DNA of 64,000 nucleotides from Ornithinibacter sp. (GTDB lineage Bacteria; Actinomycetota; Actinomycetes; Actinomycetales; Dermatophilaceae), in contig JAQSWG010000008.1 of assembly GCA_029266735.1 (NCBI GenBank), forward strand, positions 1 through 64,000, written 5' to 3'. Under the pieces are notes generated by a model. That model saw only the letters and a list, made by a program, of their open reading frames with translations. It was not told the origin of the DNA and ran no database searches. The position numbers and the translations under genes are program-made. Every line of letters begins with the position of its first letter. Position 1 is the stretch's first letter. Positions 8,157 to 16,478 of this stretch are shown here, piece by piece.

Positions 8157-10349
8157 CTACCGAGCGGGGGCCAGCCAGACGGCGACCGGCAACGGGTCCG
8201 TGCGGTCGGGCCGTCGCTCGAGGACGTGCTCGTCCTCACGCACGGTGACCTCGACGACGGACGTCGGCGTCACGCCCAAGGCCACGAGAGCCTCCGCCGA
8301 GTCGGCAGCGAGGAGCACGAGGCGGCCCCCTCGCTCCTCGACGCCCGCAGCGACCGACGACACGGTCGACCGCAACAGCTCCTCGTCGGAGCGGACCCGC
8401 GACGTCAGCGACAGAGAAGGGCTACCACACATCCCTCGCACGACCTGCGGCCACTCGTTCGCGGCTCGTGAGTCGACGGCGAGGACGACGTCGTCGGGCC
8501 CCAGGGCCCGACACAGCTGCTCGACGGCGGCCAGCGACTCACGCTCCACGCCACCAGCCCGGTGCGGCCATGTGGCGAGGACGGCCGGGACCACGACGGA
8601 TGCCGCGACGAGGCCGGCGACCGCGAACCCGATCCACCGACGGCCGGCCGACACCGCTCGTCCCACCAGCCAGTCGAGGGCGACGACGACGAGGACGACG
8701 ACGAGGGGCAGGGCGACGAGCAGGCGCCGGTCGGCCCACGGGTGGTCCGGTGTGATGCCGGGCCGCGCCAGGGTGAGCAGTGTCGACCCCGTCGCCACGA
8801 CGAGGGCCGGAACCCATGGCTCCATCCACCCGCGCGCCACCGACGCGACGCCGCTGCGCGCGACCAGGGACAGCACGACGAGGGCCACGACGAGCGCCAC
8901 CGGTCCGACGTACCACGAGAGCCACGCCACGGTCTGCTCGGCGTAGGTGCGGCCCCCGTCGACGGGCAGCCCCTCCCGCGCCTGCATCCCGGCGACGTAG
9001 CGGGCGCCCGGGTCGTCGGGGTCCTGCCGGACGACCTGCCACAGCGGGCGGCTCGCGAGGTAGAGCCCCGCCAGCACGACGAGCGCCCCGGCCGCGTCCG
9101 GGAGGCGGCGCACGACGGATGCCGGCAGCCGGGCTCCCCGCCGCCAAGCCGCGAGGGCCGCCCATGACGCACCACCGACGAGCACTCCCAGCACGACCAG
9201 CGGCACCAGGCTGTCCGAGATGGACGCGACGTACTCCCGGGAGAGCCCCACTGCGGCCACGGCCGAGACGACCGTGGACACCGCCAGCCCCACGAGCAGC
9301 GGACGCACCCATCGCGCTCCGAACGCCGCCCCCAGCGCGAGCACCGGCAGGAGCAGTACCACCTCGCGGAGTGCGTCGACGCGGATCAGGCCCGTCCCTC
9401 CCACGAGGAGCCCGGCGAGCAGGCCGGCGCGGGCCGTCGGGTCACGCACGACGAGCGACCGCAGCGGCGAGCGCCCCACGATCATCCCCTGGGCCGACGC
9501 ATGCCCGGCGAACCGGGCGGCAGGCAAGGTGTCCCCGAGGGCGGGCCGCCCGGCGGACCCGGCGGACCCGGCGGACCCGGCGGACCCGGCGGACCCGGCG
9601 GACCGGGCGGCAGGCACGACGCTCTCGGCGGCCAGCGTGGCCGCGAGCAGCCCCGCCGCCAACGTCACCATGGCGAGCGGCTCGGAGTACGTCGCCCGCG
9701 CGGTGTGGAGCACCGGGAAGAGGACCCCGGTGATCGCGGCCGACGCGACCCCCGCCCACGGACCGACCACCCGCGTCACGAGGAGACCGAGAGCGAGCAG
9801 CGCGAACCCCATGGCGACGGCCGGCAGCGCGAAAGCGCCGGCCGCTCCAGCCGCCCACCACCCGAAGCCGTAGACCACCGCGGGTCCGATGACGAACTGC
9901 GGCTCCACCGACGGGTCCGCGTCGGTTCCCACCTCGAAGAAGGCGGGGCTCGCCAGGGTCACCCCCTCGAGACCGAGGACATCCCGCCCGCCCACCGCCT
10001 CCGGGTCGACCGGCACGAGACGAGCGTGCGTGCTGGCCAGGCTCGCGGCCGCCTGGAGGTTGCTCGCTGCGTCACGCCGGGGCAGCACCTGCTCCGAGTG
10101 CGTCGCCGCAGCCCAGACCGTGAAGGCCGCGGCGACCGCGACGAGCACCACGGCAGGCGCACCCGGCATCCGGACCTCCGGTATGCCGCGTACGCACCAC
10201 CCACAGACCCCCACGAGCACCATTGCCAGCGGCCAGGCGAGGTACGGCGTCCACCACCCGACGGCGGACAGCACCGCACCGGCCGCACTGACGAGGACGA
10301 GCCAGAGGCCCGCGCCGACCGCGAGGCCGGGGAGCAGGCGGGATCTCAC
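8157..10349 (-). CDS. large multi-spanning membrane protein, GT-C-like, function unknown
   Basis: 730 aa from a GTG start. At least ten hydrophobic segments run through the protein. A first external loop carries HSEQVLPRRDAASNLQAAASLA, resembling the acidic loop of GT-C glycosyltransferases that use polyprenyl-phosphate sugars, and the soluble C-terminus is about 150 residues. That similarity is loose. Between helices lies a low-complexity run, five SAG units, encoded by a 9-bp tandem repeat. The GTG start overlaps the stop of a ten-codon ORF (see 10346-10378), suggesting coupled translation. Its position next to the polysaccharide region is suggestive only. Confidence 0.6.
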   Translation of the reverse strand: MRSRLLPGLAVGAGLWLVLVSAAGAVLSAVGWWTPYLAWPLAMVLVGVCGWCVRGIPEVRMPGAPAVVLVAVAAAFTVWAAATHSEQVLPRRDAASNLQAAASLASTHARLVPVDPEAVGGRDVLGLEGVTLASPAFFEVGTDADPSVEPQFVIGPAVVYGFGWWAAGAAGAFALPAVAMGFALLALGLLVTRVVGPWAGVASAAITGVLFPVLHTARATYSEPLAMVTLAAGLLAATLAAESVVPAARSAGSAGSAGSAGSAGSAGRPALGDTLPAARFAGHASAQGMIVGRSPLRSLVVRDPTARAGLLAGLLVGGTGLIRVDALREVVLLLPVLALGAAFGARWVRPLLVGLAVSTVVSAVAAVGLSREYVASISDSLVPLVVLGVLVGGASWAALAAWRRGARLPASVVRRLPDAAGALVVLAGLYLASRPLWQVVRQDPDDPGARYVAGMQAREGLPVDGGRTYAEQTVAWLSWYVGPVALVVALVVLSLVARSGVASVARGWMEPWVPALVVATGSTLLTLARPGITPDHPWADRRLLVALPLVVVLVVVALDWLVGRAVSAGRRWIGFAVAGLVAASVVVPAVLATWPHRAGGVERESLAAVEQLCRALGPDDVVLAVDSRAANEWPQVVRGMCGSPSLSLTSRVRSDEELLRSTVSSVAAGVEERGGRLVLLAADSAEALVALGVTPTSVVEVTVREDEHVLERRPDRTDPLPVAVWLAPAR
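9551..9604. repeat. 9-bp tandem repeat, six perfect units
   Basis: CGGCGGACC is repeated six times without change inside the membrane-protein gene. Read on the minus strand it encodes repeated Ser-Ala-Gly. Because the unit is a multiple of three, copy-number slippage keeps the frame and only changes a loop length. The plus-strand shadow ORF reads Pro-Gly-Gly repeats and is not a gene. Confidence 0.9.
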
Positions 10350-10378
10350 GACCCCATGGCGACGGTCGTCAGCATCAT
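10346..10378 (-). CDS. ten-codon leader ORF coupled to membrane-protein gene
   Basis: ATG at 10378 reads MMLTTVAMGS and stops with a TGA that overlaps the GTG start of the 8157-10349 gene (GTGA). A TAGGCT hexamer lies exactly seven bases before the ATG, the same arrangement seen at many other starts in this window, so the transcript probably begins on this ATG. The main gene's GTG has no good Shine-Dalgarno, so reinitiation after the mini-ORF would explain how it is translated. No stall-type codon run is seen. Coding is inferred from position only. Confidence 0.4.
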   Translation of the reverse strand: MMLTTVAMGS

Positions 10379-10385
10379 GCCGGGG

Positions 10386-10391
10386 AGCCTA
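10386..10391 (-). promoter_or_regulatory. -10 box TAGGCT for the leader ORF/membrane-protein gene
   Basis: TAGGCT on the minus strand, seven bases upstream of the ATG of the ten-codon ORF. It matches the hexamer found before wecB, gtrA and the carboxylase beta gene. No confident -35 was identified. Confidence 0.5.
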
Positions 10392-10509
10392 GTGTCGGGC
10401 GACGACCTCGCGGTTCGCGCGCGGCGGCGGAGCCTCTCCCGCAGCCGGCCCCCGCCCTCGTCGCCGCCTTACGCGTGGCGCGGTCTCGGCCGTTGCTAGG
10501 GTCCGGACG

Positions 10510-11343
10510 GTGACCACCTCAGCCGCGAGCCCGGCCGCGGTCCTGCGCCGGGCGGTGACCTCCGACCCGGGGCGGCCGCGCGTGACGGTCTACGACGACA
10601 CCGACTCCCCCACCCGTGGCGAGCGCATCGAGCTGTCCGCCCGCGTGCTCGCCAACTGGGTGGCCAAGGCCGCGAACCTCCTGCAGGACGACCTCGACGT
10701 CGGACCGGGCTCCGTCGTGGTGCTCGACCTGCCGCCGCACTGGCGCACTCTCTACTGGGCGCTGGCCGTGTGGTCCGTCGGCGGGTGTGTCGAGCTGCCC
10801 TCCCACCACACCACGGATTCGCACCCGCGCCGCGATGCCGTCCTCAGCCACCCCCCTGCCCACTCGGGTGCAGGGCGGACCGGGGATGCCGCTCGGACCG
10901 GAGATGCCGATCCGTCCAGGTCGTTCGATGACCGGAAGGTCCTCGTCACCGACGACCCCACGGCCGCCGCCCACACCGACCGTGCGGTGCTCGTCACCCT
11001 CGCAGCCCTGGCCCGCTCGGCACCGGTCCCCGTGCCTCCGGGGGTCGTCGACGAGGCCCGAGAGCTCGCCACACACGGTGACGTGTTCGACCCGTGGGAC
11101 GAGCCGGCTGACGACGACCCGGCGCTGCGAGCGGGCGGCGCCGACACGGCATACGGCGAGATCGTGCCGGGCGACGGCACCGCCGACCGGGTGCACACCG
11201 CGTCGACGGACACGGCGGCGTTCATCCGGCTGGCGCTGGGCGCCCTGACCGGCGACGGCTCCGTCGTGCTGACCCGTGGGGAGCCCGGCGCGAAGGCACT
11301 TCAGGCGCGGCTGGCCAGTGAAGGCGTCACCTCCACGGCCTGA
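10510..11343 (+). CDS. TIGR03089 family protein (AMP-binding-enzyme-like N-terminal fragment)
   Basis: 277 aa. The sequence resembles the first half of acyl-CoA synthetase/AMP-ligases (ELSARVLANWVAKAANLLQDD, PGSVVVLDLPPHWRTLYWALAVW) but lacks the P-loop STGTTGxPK motif and the C-terminal adenylation lid, so it should not activate acids. This size and pattern fit the actinobacterial TIGR03089 family, often found near LCP-type wall genes, function unknown. The GTG start at 10510 has TAGGGT seven bases upstream and no Shine-Dalgarno, indicating a leaderless transcript. It is transcribed away from the membrane-protein gene. Confidence 0.72.
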   Translation: MTTSAASPAAVLRRAVTSDPGRPRVTVYDDTDSPTRGERIELSARVLANWVAKAANLLQDDLDVGPGSVVVLDLPPHWRTLYWALAVWSVGGCVELPSHHTTDSHPRRDAVLSHPPAHSGAGRTGDAARTGDADPSRSFDDRKVLVTDDPTAAAHTDRAVLVTLAALARSAPVPVPPGVVDEARELATHGDVFDPWDEPADDDPALRAGGADTAYGEIVPGDGTADRVHTASTDTAAFIRLALGALTGDGSVVLTRGEPGAKALQARLASEGVTSTA

Positions 11344-11400
11344 GCCGCTGGCCACGACGTCGCGCGCGTGTGACCGAGCGGCCGCGACGCCCGCCTCTGA

Positions 11401-11442
11401 TCCCGAAACCGCCGATTCCCCACTCCCGCACGTGGTTCGGGA
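11401..11442. terminator. possible weak hairpin between convergent genes
   Basis: TCCCGAAACC and GGTTCGGGA, about 20 bases apart, can pair with one bulge between the stop codons of the TIGR03089 gene and the peptidoglycan-binding gene. No U-tract. Low confidence. Confidence 0.25.
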
Positions 11443-11457
11443 ACGATGCATGCCGTG

Positions 11458-13269
11458 TCAGCGTGGCATGCGCGCCTCGACGGCCTTCCAGGTGAGGGTT
11501 CCCACGACGCCTGTCTGGGTCAGCTTGGCGTTCAGCTGCACGGCCTTGACGGCGGCCTCGGTGATCGGGCCGAAGGACCCGTCCGCGGTGATGCGCAACG
11601 CCTTCTGCAGGGCCACGACCGGGGTGCCCGTGGACCCGCGCTTGAGGACGATGCCCCAGTAGGGGTAGAGCGGGTGGACCTTGAGCTCCAGCGCCTTCCA
11701 CGTCGCGGCGTCGACGACCCCCGTGGCGCTCAGACCCCTGGAGGTCTGGAACTGCTTGACCGCCGCGAGGGTCAGGGAGCCGAACGACCCGTCCACCACG
11801 AGGCCGCCGAGGCCACGCTGGAGGACCTTCACGGCGGTACCCGTCGCCCCCAGCCGCAGGACCGTCGCCTTGTACGGGGTGAACTCGGTGGCCAGCGACG
11901 TCACCGTCGATCCCGAGGTGGTCGTGCTCGTGACCGGGTGGTCGGCCATGAGAGCCTTCCACACCGCGGCATCGGTGACGCCGGTGACGACGAGCCCCTT
12001 CGACTTCTGGTAGGCCTTGACCCGCCCCTCGGTCAGCGGTCCGTACGAGCCGTCGACGACGAGGCCGCCGATGTACTTCTGGAGCGCCGAGACGGCCTCT
12101 CCCTTCGACCACAGCCGGAGCGTGAGGCCCGCGTACTTCGCCAGGGGGTGCGCGGTCGCCGTCGTGGGCGCGGCCACCGTCGACCCTGCGATGAGGGCGT
12201 TCCACACCTTGGCGTCCGTGATGCCGGTGACGGTCAGGCCCTTGGCCTGCTGGTAGGCCTTGACCCGTGACTCGGTGAGGGGCCCGTAGGACCCGTCGAC
12301 GACGAGACCGCCGATGTACTTCTGGAGGGCCTTGACCGCCTCACCGGTGGATCCCCGCTTGAGGACGACGTTGACGTACTTCGCGAGCGGGTGGGCCGTG
12401 CGGCTCGGGATGAGCCCCAGCGCCACCATCTTCGACCACGTGGCGTTGTCCAGTGCCCTCGTGGCGGGAACGCCGTACTTCGTCTGCCACGTGCCCAGTG
12501 CGGCCGCGGTGATCGGACCGAACTTGCCGTCCGCCGTCACACCGATGACCTTCTGGGCGAGGGCGACGTCGGGGCCGGTCGCACCCTGCACGAGCAGGGG
12601 GTAGCCGCTGGCGGTGATCACCGGCACGGGTGGCGGGGCGGTGTAGTTCGGGCCGGTGAGCGGCGTCGTCACCGCCACCCCGCTCCACCAGGACGACCGC
12701 ATGCGTGCGCCGTCCCAGTTGAAGGAGATGTGGATGTGGTCGGTGTGCGGGGAGACGCCGTAGTACGGCGCCCACCCCCGGGCCGTGTCGTAGGCGCGCC
12801 ACATCTGGCGGTTCCAGATGATGTAGTTGATCCCGAAGCGCTTCGCCATCGCGCCGGCGCGGCCCTGGCTGTCGGGCGCCGCGAGCCAGCGGGTGATCGC
12901 GTTCGCCAGCGCGAGCTGCGAGGGGTCGTTCGCGTTGATCATCCAGTCCAGAGCCCTGCCCTCGCCGTGCTCGGCCGCGCAGTGCCGGAGGATGCCCCAG
13001 GTGCGGTAACCGTAGGTCGCGTTGAGCATCTTCACGAACGCGACGGCTCCCGGCTGGTTGTACGTCAGGCACATCGTGCCCTTCTGGTACGGCGGGGCGA
13101 CGTCGAGGGCCCTCGGGAGCGGAACAGGTGGTGTGGGGTAGGGGACCGTCGTGGCGGCCTGCGCCGTCGAGCCCATCAGCGGGAACGCGATGGCCGAGGC
13201 AGACAGCGCTCCGAGGGTCCGGGCGGGGAGGCGCCAGTCACTGCGCGCAACAGGCTGAGGGGTGGGCAC
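11458..13269 (-). CDS. secreted peptidoglycan-binding protein with N-terminal M15/extensin-like peptidase domain
   Basis: 603 aa with GTG start at 13269, preceded by GAGGAG eight bases upstream. A signal peptide (ARTLGALSASAIAFPLMGSTAQA) leads into a domain with HCAAEHGEGRALDWMI and HTDHIHISFNWDG, which resembles the zinc-binding His/Asp pattern of D-Ala-D-Ala carboxypeptidase-like M15 folds. Five PG_binding_1 repeats of about 65-70 residues follow, each with a DGxFGPxT/DGSYGPLTE-type core and a WxAL end. The product should be exported and dock onto cell-wall peptidoglycan; hydrolytic activity is likely but not proved. The ORF-track protein of 929 aa joins unrelated upstream sequence. The upstream region carries GTCACA direct repeats. 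Confidence 0.83.
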   Translation of the reverse strand: MPTPQPVARSDWRLPARTLGALSASAIAFPLMGSTAQAATTVPYPTPPVPLPRALDVAPPYQKGTMCLTYNQPGAVAFVKMLNATYGYRTWGILRHCAAEHGEGRALDWMINANDPSQLALANAITRWLAAPDSQGRAGAMAKRFGINYIIWNRQMWRAYDTARGWAPYYGVSPHTDHIHISFNWDGARMRSSWWSGVAVTTPLTGPNYTAPPPVPVITASGYPLLVQGATGPDVALAQKVIGVTADGKFGPITAAALGTWQTKYGVPATRALDNATWSKMVALGLIPSRTAHPLAKYVNVVLKRGSTGEAVKALQKYIGGLVVDGSYGPLTESRVKAYQQAKGLTVTGITDAKVWNALIAGSTVAAPTTATAHPLAKYAGLTLRLWSKGEAVSALQKYIGGLVVDGSYGPLTEGRVKAYQKSKGLVVTGVTDAAVWKALMADHPVTSTTTSGSTVTSLATEFTPYKATVLRLGATGTAVKVLQRGLGGLVVDGSFGSLTLAAVKQFQTSRGLSATGVVDAATWKALELKVHPLYPYWGIVLKRGSTGTPVVALQKALRITADGSFGPITEAAVKAVQLNAKLTQTGVVGTLTWKAVEARMPR

Positions 13270-13558
13270 GGCGGGGCTCCTCGAGGTGAACGACCGCCTC
13301 CTCCGATGTCGAAGGCGCACCGGGCCGCCTTCGTCGCAGAAGTCACATCTGTCACACGAAGACCACCAGATCCCCCTTTTGTCCCACCTGTCACCTGCGT
13401 CCCGCAACCCGAGCGGGGTAATTACATGAATGTACTTCTCAGCAGCCCCACGAGTAGCGCAAGATCTCCGCGTTCCACGGGGCACGACAGGAGGTCCTGC
13501 GCGCCCGCGGGGGGAGGGGGCACCACCGCGCGGGCCACCGGTCACTAGAGTGCCCGCC
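13270..13558. promoter_or_regulatory. divergent control region between wall protein and scoA
   Basis: 289 bases without a gene. From left to right it holds a perfect 7-bp hairpin GAAGGCG/CGCCTTC (13311-13332) in the wall-protein leader, two pairs of GTCACA-type direct repeats (13342-13395), the most AT-rich stretch of the region with the inverted pair TACAT-GA-ATGTA (13423-13434), and TAGAGT (13546-13551) seven bases before the scoA ATG, which looks like the -10 of a leaderless transcript. I looked for a c-di-AMP (ydaO) riboswitch ahead of the wall gene and did not find its conserved blocks. Confidence 0.55.
13342..13395. repeat. two pairs of 9-bp-spaced GTCACA repeats, candidate MtrA-type boxes
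   Basis: GTCACATCTGTCACA (13342-13356) and GTCCCACCTGTCACC (13381-13395) share the same 9-bp period. The response regulator MtrA of actinobacteria is known to bind direct GTCACA-like repeats upstream of wall hydrolase genes. The target gene here fits, but binding is inferred. Confidence 0.45.
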
Positions 13559-14356
13559 ATGGACAAAGTCGTCTCCAGCCCCGCAGAGGCTGTCGCCGGG
13601 ATCTCGAACGGGGCCACCCTCGCCGTCGGCGGCTTCGGGCTCTGCGGCATCCCCTCGGTCCTCATCGCCGAGCTCCACCGGACCGGCATCTCCGACCTCG
13701 AGGTCGTCTCCAACAACTGCGGCGTCGACGACTGGGGGCTGGGCATCCTCCTCGGGTCCCGCCAGATCCGGCGGATGGTCTCCTCGTACGTCGGGGAGAA
13801 CAAGGAGTTCGCCCGCCAGTACCTCGAGGGCGAGCTCGAGGTCGAGCTGACCCCGCAGGGGACGCTCGCCGAACGGCTCCGGGCGGGCGGTGCCGGCATC
13901 CCCGCGTTCTTCACTCCGACCGGTGTGGGGAGCCAGGTCGCCGACGGCGGACTTCCCTGGCGGTATGCCGCGGACGGCACCGTCGCGGTCTCGTCGCCGG
14001 CGAAGGAGGTCCGGGTCTTCGAGCGCAACGGCGAGGAACGCGAGTACGTCCTCGAGCAGGCGATCGTCGCCGACTTCGGACTCGTGCGCGCGTGGAAGGG
14101 CGACCGGCACGGCAACCTCGTCTTCAACAAGTCCAGCCGCAACTTCAACCCGCTGGCCGCCATGGCGGGCCGGGTGACGGTGGCCGAGGTGGAGGAGCTC
14201 GTGGAGCCGGGAGAGCTCGACCCGGATGCCGTGCACCTCCCGGGCATCTACGTCCAGCGCGTCCTGCCCCTCACCCCCGAGCAGGCCGCCGACAAGCGCA
14301 TCGAGCGCCGCACCGTCACGCCCGCGGCCGCCAGCCCGACGACGCAGGAGGCCTGA
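13559..14356 (+). CDS. scoA: 3-oxoacid CoA-transferase subunit A
   Basis: 265 aa. The N-terminal signature is LAVGGFGLCGIPSVLIAEL, with GVDDWGLGILL, SYVGENKEFARQYLEGELEVEL and LTPQGTLAERLRAGGAGIPAFFTPTGVG in the order seen in class I CoA-transferase alpha subunits (succinyl-CoA:acetoacetate type). The enzyme moves CoA from succinyl-CoA to acetoacetate, feeding ketone bodies or branched-chain breakdown products into acetyl-CoA; the exact acid is inferred. TAGAGT seven bases upstream and no Shine-Dalgarno suggest a leaderless mRNA. The beta subunit starts three bases after the stop, so both are made from one transcript. Confidence 0.93.
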   Translation: MDKVVSSPAEAVAGISNGATLAVGGFGLCGIPSVLIAELHRTGISDLEVVSNNCGVDDWGLGILLGSRQIRRMVSSYVGENKEFARQYLEGELEVELTPQGTLAERLRAGGAGIPAFFTPTGVGSQVADGGLPWRYAADGTVAVSSPAKEVRVFERNGEEREYVLEQAIVADFGLVRAWKGDRHGNLVFNKSSRNFNPLAAMAGRVTVAEVEELVEPGELDPDAVHLPGIYVQRVLPLTPEQAADKRIERRTVTPAAASPTTQEA

Positions 14357-14359
14357 CCC

Positions 14360-14998
14360 GTGCCACTCACCCGTGACCAGATGGCCGCCCGCGCCGCAGC
14401 AGAGCTCGAGGACGGCGCCTACGTCAACCTCGGCATCGGCCTGCCCACCCTCGTGCCGAACTACGTCCCCGACGACGTCGAGATCGTCCTCCAGTCCGAG
14501 AACGGCATCCTCGGCGTCGGCGCGTACCCGACCGAGGACGCCGTCGACCCCGACCTCATCAATGCCGGCAAGGAGACGGTCACGGTGCGCAGGGGCGCCT
14601 CCTACTTCGACTCGGCGACGTCGTTCGGCATGATCCGCGGCGGCAAGGTCGACGCCGCGATCCTCGGGGCCATGCAGGTCTCGGCCCGCGGGGACATCGC
14701 CAACTGGATGATCCCCGGAAAGATGGTCAAGGGCATGGGCGGCGCCATGGACCTCGTCCACGGGGCGAAGAAGGTCGTCGTGCTCATGGAGCACGTCGCC
14801 CGGGACGGCTCGCACAAGATCGTGGAGGAGTGCTCCCTGCCCCTCACCGGGAAAGCCGTGGTGCAGCGCATCATCACCGACCTCGCCGTGCTCGACGTGG
14901 CGGCCGACGGGCTCGTGCTCCGCGAGCTCGCGCCCGAGGTCACCGTGGACGACGTGCGCGCGGCCACCGGGGCCCCGTTCACCGTCGCCCTCGCCTGA
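14360..14998 (+). CDS. scoB: 3-oxoacid CoA-transferase subunit B
   Basis: 212 aa from [22 protein letters not shown] near the N-terminus, the catalytic glutamate motif SENGILGVG near residue 50, and [16 protein letters not shown] and [21 protein letters not shown] are all characteristic of SCOT beta subunits. Together with scoA three bases upstream it forms the heteromeric transferase. It converges on the UDP-sugar dehydrogenase gene with only 30 bases between stops. Confidence 0.94.
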   Translation: MPLTRDQMAARAAAELEDGAYVNLGIGLPTLVPNYVPDDVEIVLQSENGILGVGAYPTEDAVDPDLINAGKETVTVRRGASYFDSATSFGMIRGGKVDAAILGAMQVSARGDIANWMIPGKMVKGMGGAMDLVHGAKKVVVLMEHVARDGSHKIVEECSLPLTGKAVVQRIITDLAVLDVAADGLVLRELAPEVTVDDVRAATGAPFTVALA

Positions 14999-15028
14999 CG
15001 CCGGCCAGCCGCAGACCCACCGCCCGGA

Positions 15029-16324
15029 TCAGCGAGCGAGCCCGATGACCCGGTGCACGACCCCGTCGAAACGCGCGGGGTCGGTGACCTGTCGTCCGTC
15101 GACGATGGCCCTCAGCCCCGGGAGACTGGCCTCGTCCAGCTCGCGGTACATCGCGTGATCGGCCTGCACCAGAGCGGCGTCGACCTGCTCCCCCACGTGG
15201 TAGGGCTCGAAGCCGAACCCCGCAAGCTCGTCGTCCGAGTACATCGGGTCGTGCACCAGGGCCGTGGCTCCACGCTCTCTGAGCCCCGCCACGAGCGGGA
15301 AGACGCCCGAGAACGCCGTCTCCTTGACGCCACCGCGGTAGGCAGCGCCGAGCACCGCCACGCGGGCGCCCGCGAGGTCGCCGAACGCGCCCTCCAACAG
15401 GGTGATGGCGTGGTCCGGCATCCCCGCGTTGGCCTCACGCGCGGCTCGCACCACCGTGGCGTCGGGGTCGTTGAAGAGGTAGAGGCGCGGGTAGACCGGG
15501 ATGCAGTGGCCACCCACGGCGATGCCCGGACGGTGAATGTGACTGTAGGGCTGGCTGTTCGACGCCTCGATGACCGCGTGGACGTCGATGCCGTTCTGCT
15601 CGGCGAACCGGGCGAACTGGTTGGCGAGCCCGATGTTGACGTCGCGGTACGTCGTCTCGGCGAGCTTCGCGAGCTCCGACGCCTCCGGGCTGCCGAGGTC
15701 CCACACGCCGTTCGGCCGATCGAGGTCCGTGCGCTCGTCGAAGTCGAGCACCGCCTCGTAGAACTCCTTGGCGGTCTTCGCGCCCTCCTCGCTGAGGGCA
15801 CCGACGAGCTTGGGGTACTTGCGCAGGTCGGCGAAGACCCGGCCGGTGAGCACCCGCTCGGGCGAGAAGACGAGGTGGAAGTCGACGCCCTCGGTGAGTC
15901 CGGAGACCTCCTCGATCATCGGCTTCCAGCGGGTGCGCGTGGTACCCACCGGCAGGGTCGTCTCATAGGACACGAGCGTGCCGGGGGTGAGGTGCTCGCC
16001 CAGTGCCCGGGTGGCCGAGTCCATCCACCCGAAGTCCGGCTGCCAGCTCTCGTCGTCGACGAACAGGGGGACGACGATGACCACGGCATCCGCGCCGGGA
16101 ATCGCGTCGGCGTAGTCCGTGGTGGCCCGCAGACGTCCCGCGGGCACGAGCGTCGCGAGCCGGTCCGCCAGCTCCGCCTCACCGGGGAAGGGCTCCGTGC
16201 CGGCGTTGACGAGGTCGACGACGGCCTGGTTCACGTCGACACCGACGACGTCGTGTCCCTTGCTCGCGAACTGCACCGCCAGGGGCAGCCCGATCTTTCC
16301 GAGGGCAACGACCGCGATCTTCAC
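15029..16324 (-). CDS. UDP-N-acetyl-D-mannosamine/-glucosamine 6-dehydrogenase (WecC/WbpA-like)
   Basis: 431 aa. Three-domain nucleotide-sugar dehydrogenase: NAD-binding MKIAVVALGKIGLPLAVQFASKGHDVVGVD, the middle domain with FSPERVLTGRVFADLRKYPKLVG, and the catalytic cysteine in GIAVGGHCIPVYPRL at about residue 265. The SPERVLxG form is typical of enzymes oxidising C6 of UDP-ManNAc/UDP-GlcNAc rather than UDP-glucose. It makes an N-acetyl-hexosaminuronate donor for a surface polysaccharide. With the 2-epimerase gene nearby, UDP-ManNAcA or a derivative is the likely product. It is a monocistronic leftward gene at the edge of the polysaccharide locus; the GLCE-like gene lies upstream on the same strand. 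Confidence 0.87.
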   Translation of the reverse strand: MKIAVVALGKIGLPLAVQFASKGHDVVGVDVNQAVVDLVNAGTEPFPGEAELADRLATLVPAGRLRATTDYADAIPGADAVVIVVPLFVDDESWQPDFGWMDSATRALGEHLTPGTLVSYETTLPVGTTRTRWKPMIEEVSGLTEGVDFHLVFSPERVLTGRVFADLRKYPKLVGALSEEGAKTAKEFYEAVLDFDERTDLDRPNGVWDLGSPEASELAKLAETTYRDVNIGLANQFARFAEQNGIDVHAVIEASNSQPYSHIHRPGIAVGGHCIPVYPRLYLFNDPDATVVRAAREANAGMPDHAITLLEGAFGDLAGARVAVLGAAYRGGVKETAFSGVFPLVAGLRERGATALVHDPMYSDDELAGFGFEPYHVGEQVDAALVQADHAMYRELDEASLPGLRAIVDGRQVTDPARFDGVVHRVIGLAR

Positions 16325-16478
16325 TCATACCTCTTTCGGACGACGGGAGTTCGGGGCGCCGGGAGGGCCGGGGGGCGCCGCGTCATCCTACTGGTGCCGA
16401 ACGCCGGCCCCGTCCGGGCACCGTCGTCCCCAGCGCGCTCCGCCGCCCCGAGCCCTTCGGCCCGACGCGGCGCCCGCA

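Noticed and set aside
9501-10499. Plus-strand ORF with collagen-like Pro-Gly-Gly repeats
   Set aside because: It is the antisense of the membrane-protein gene; the repeat is explained by the 9-bp tandem unit, and codon positions fit the minus strand.
13270-13440. c-di-AMP (ydaO) riboswitch ahead of the wall protein
   Set aside because: Wall genes of actinobacteria often carry one, but none of the conserved blocks could be found on the sense strand.
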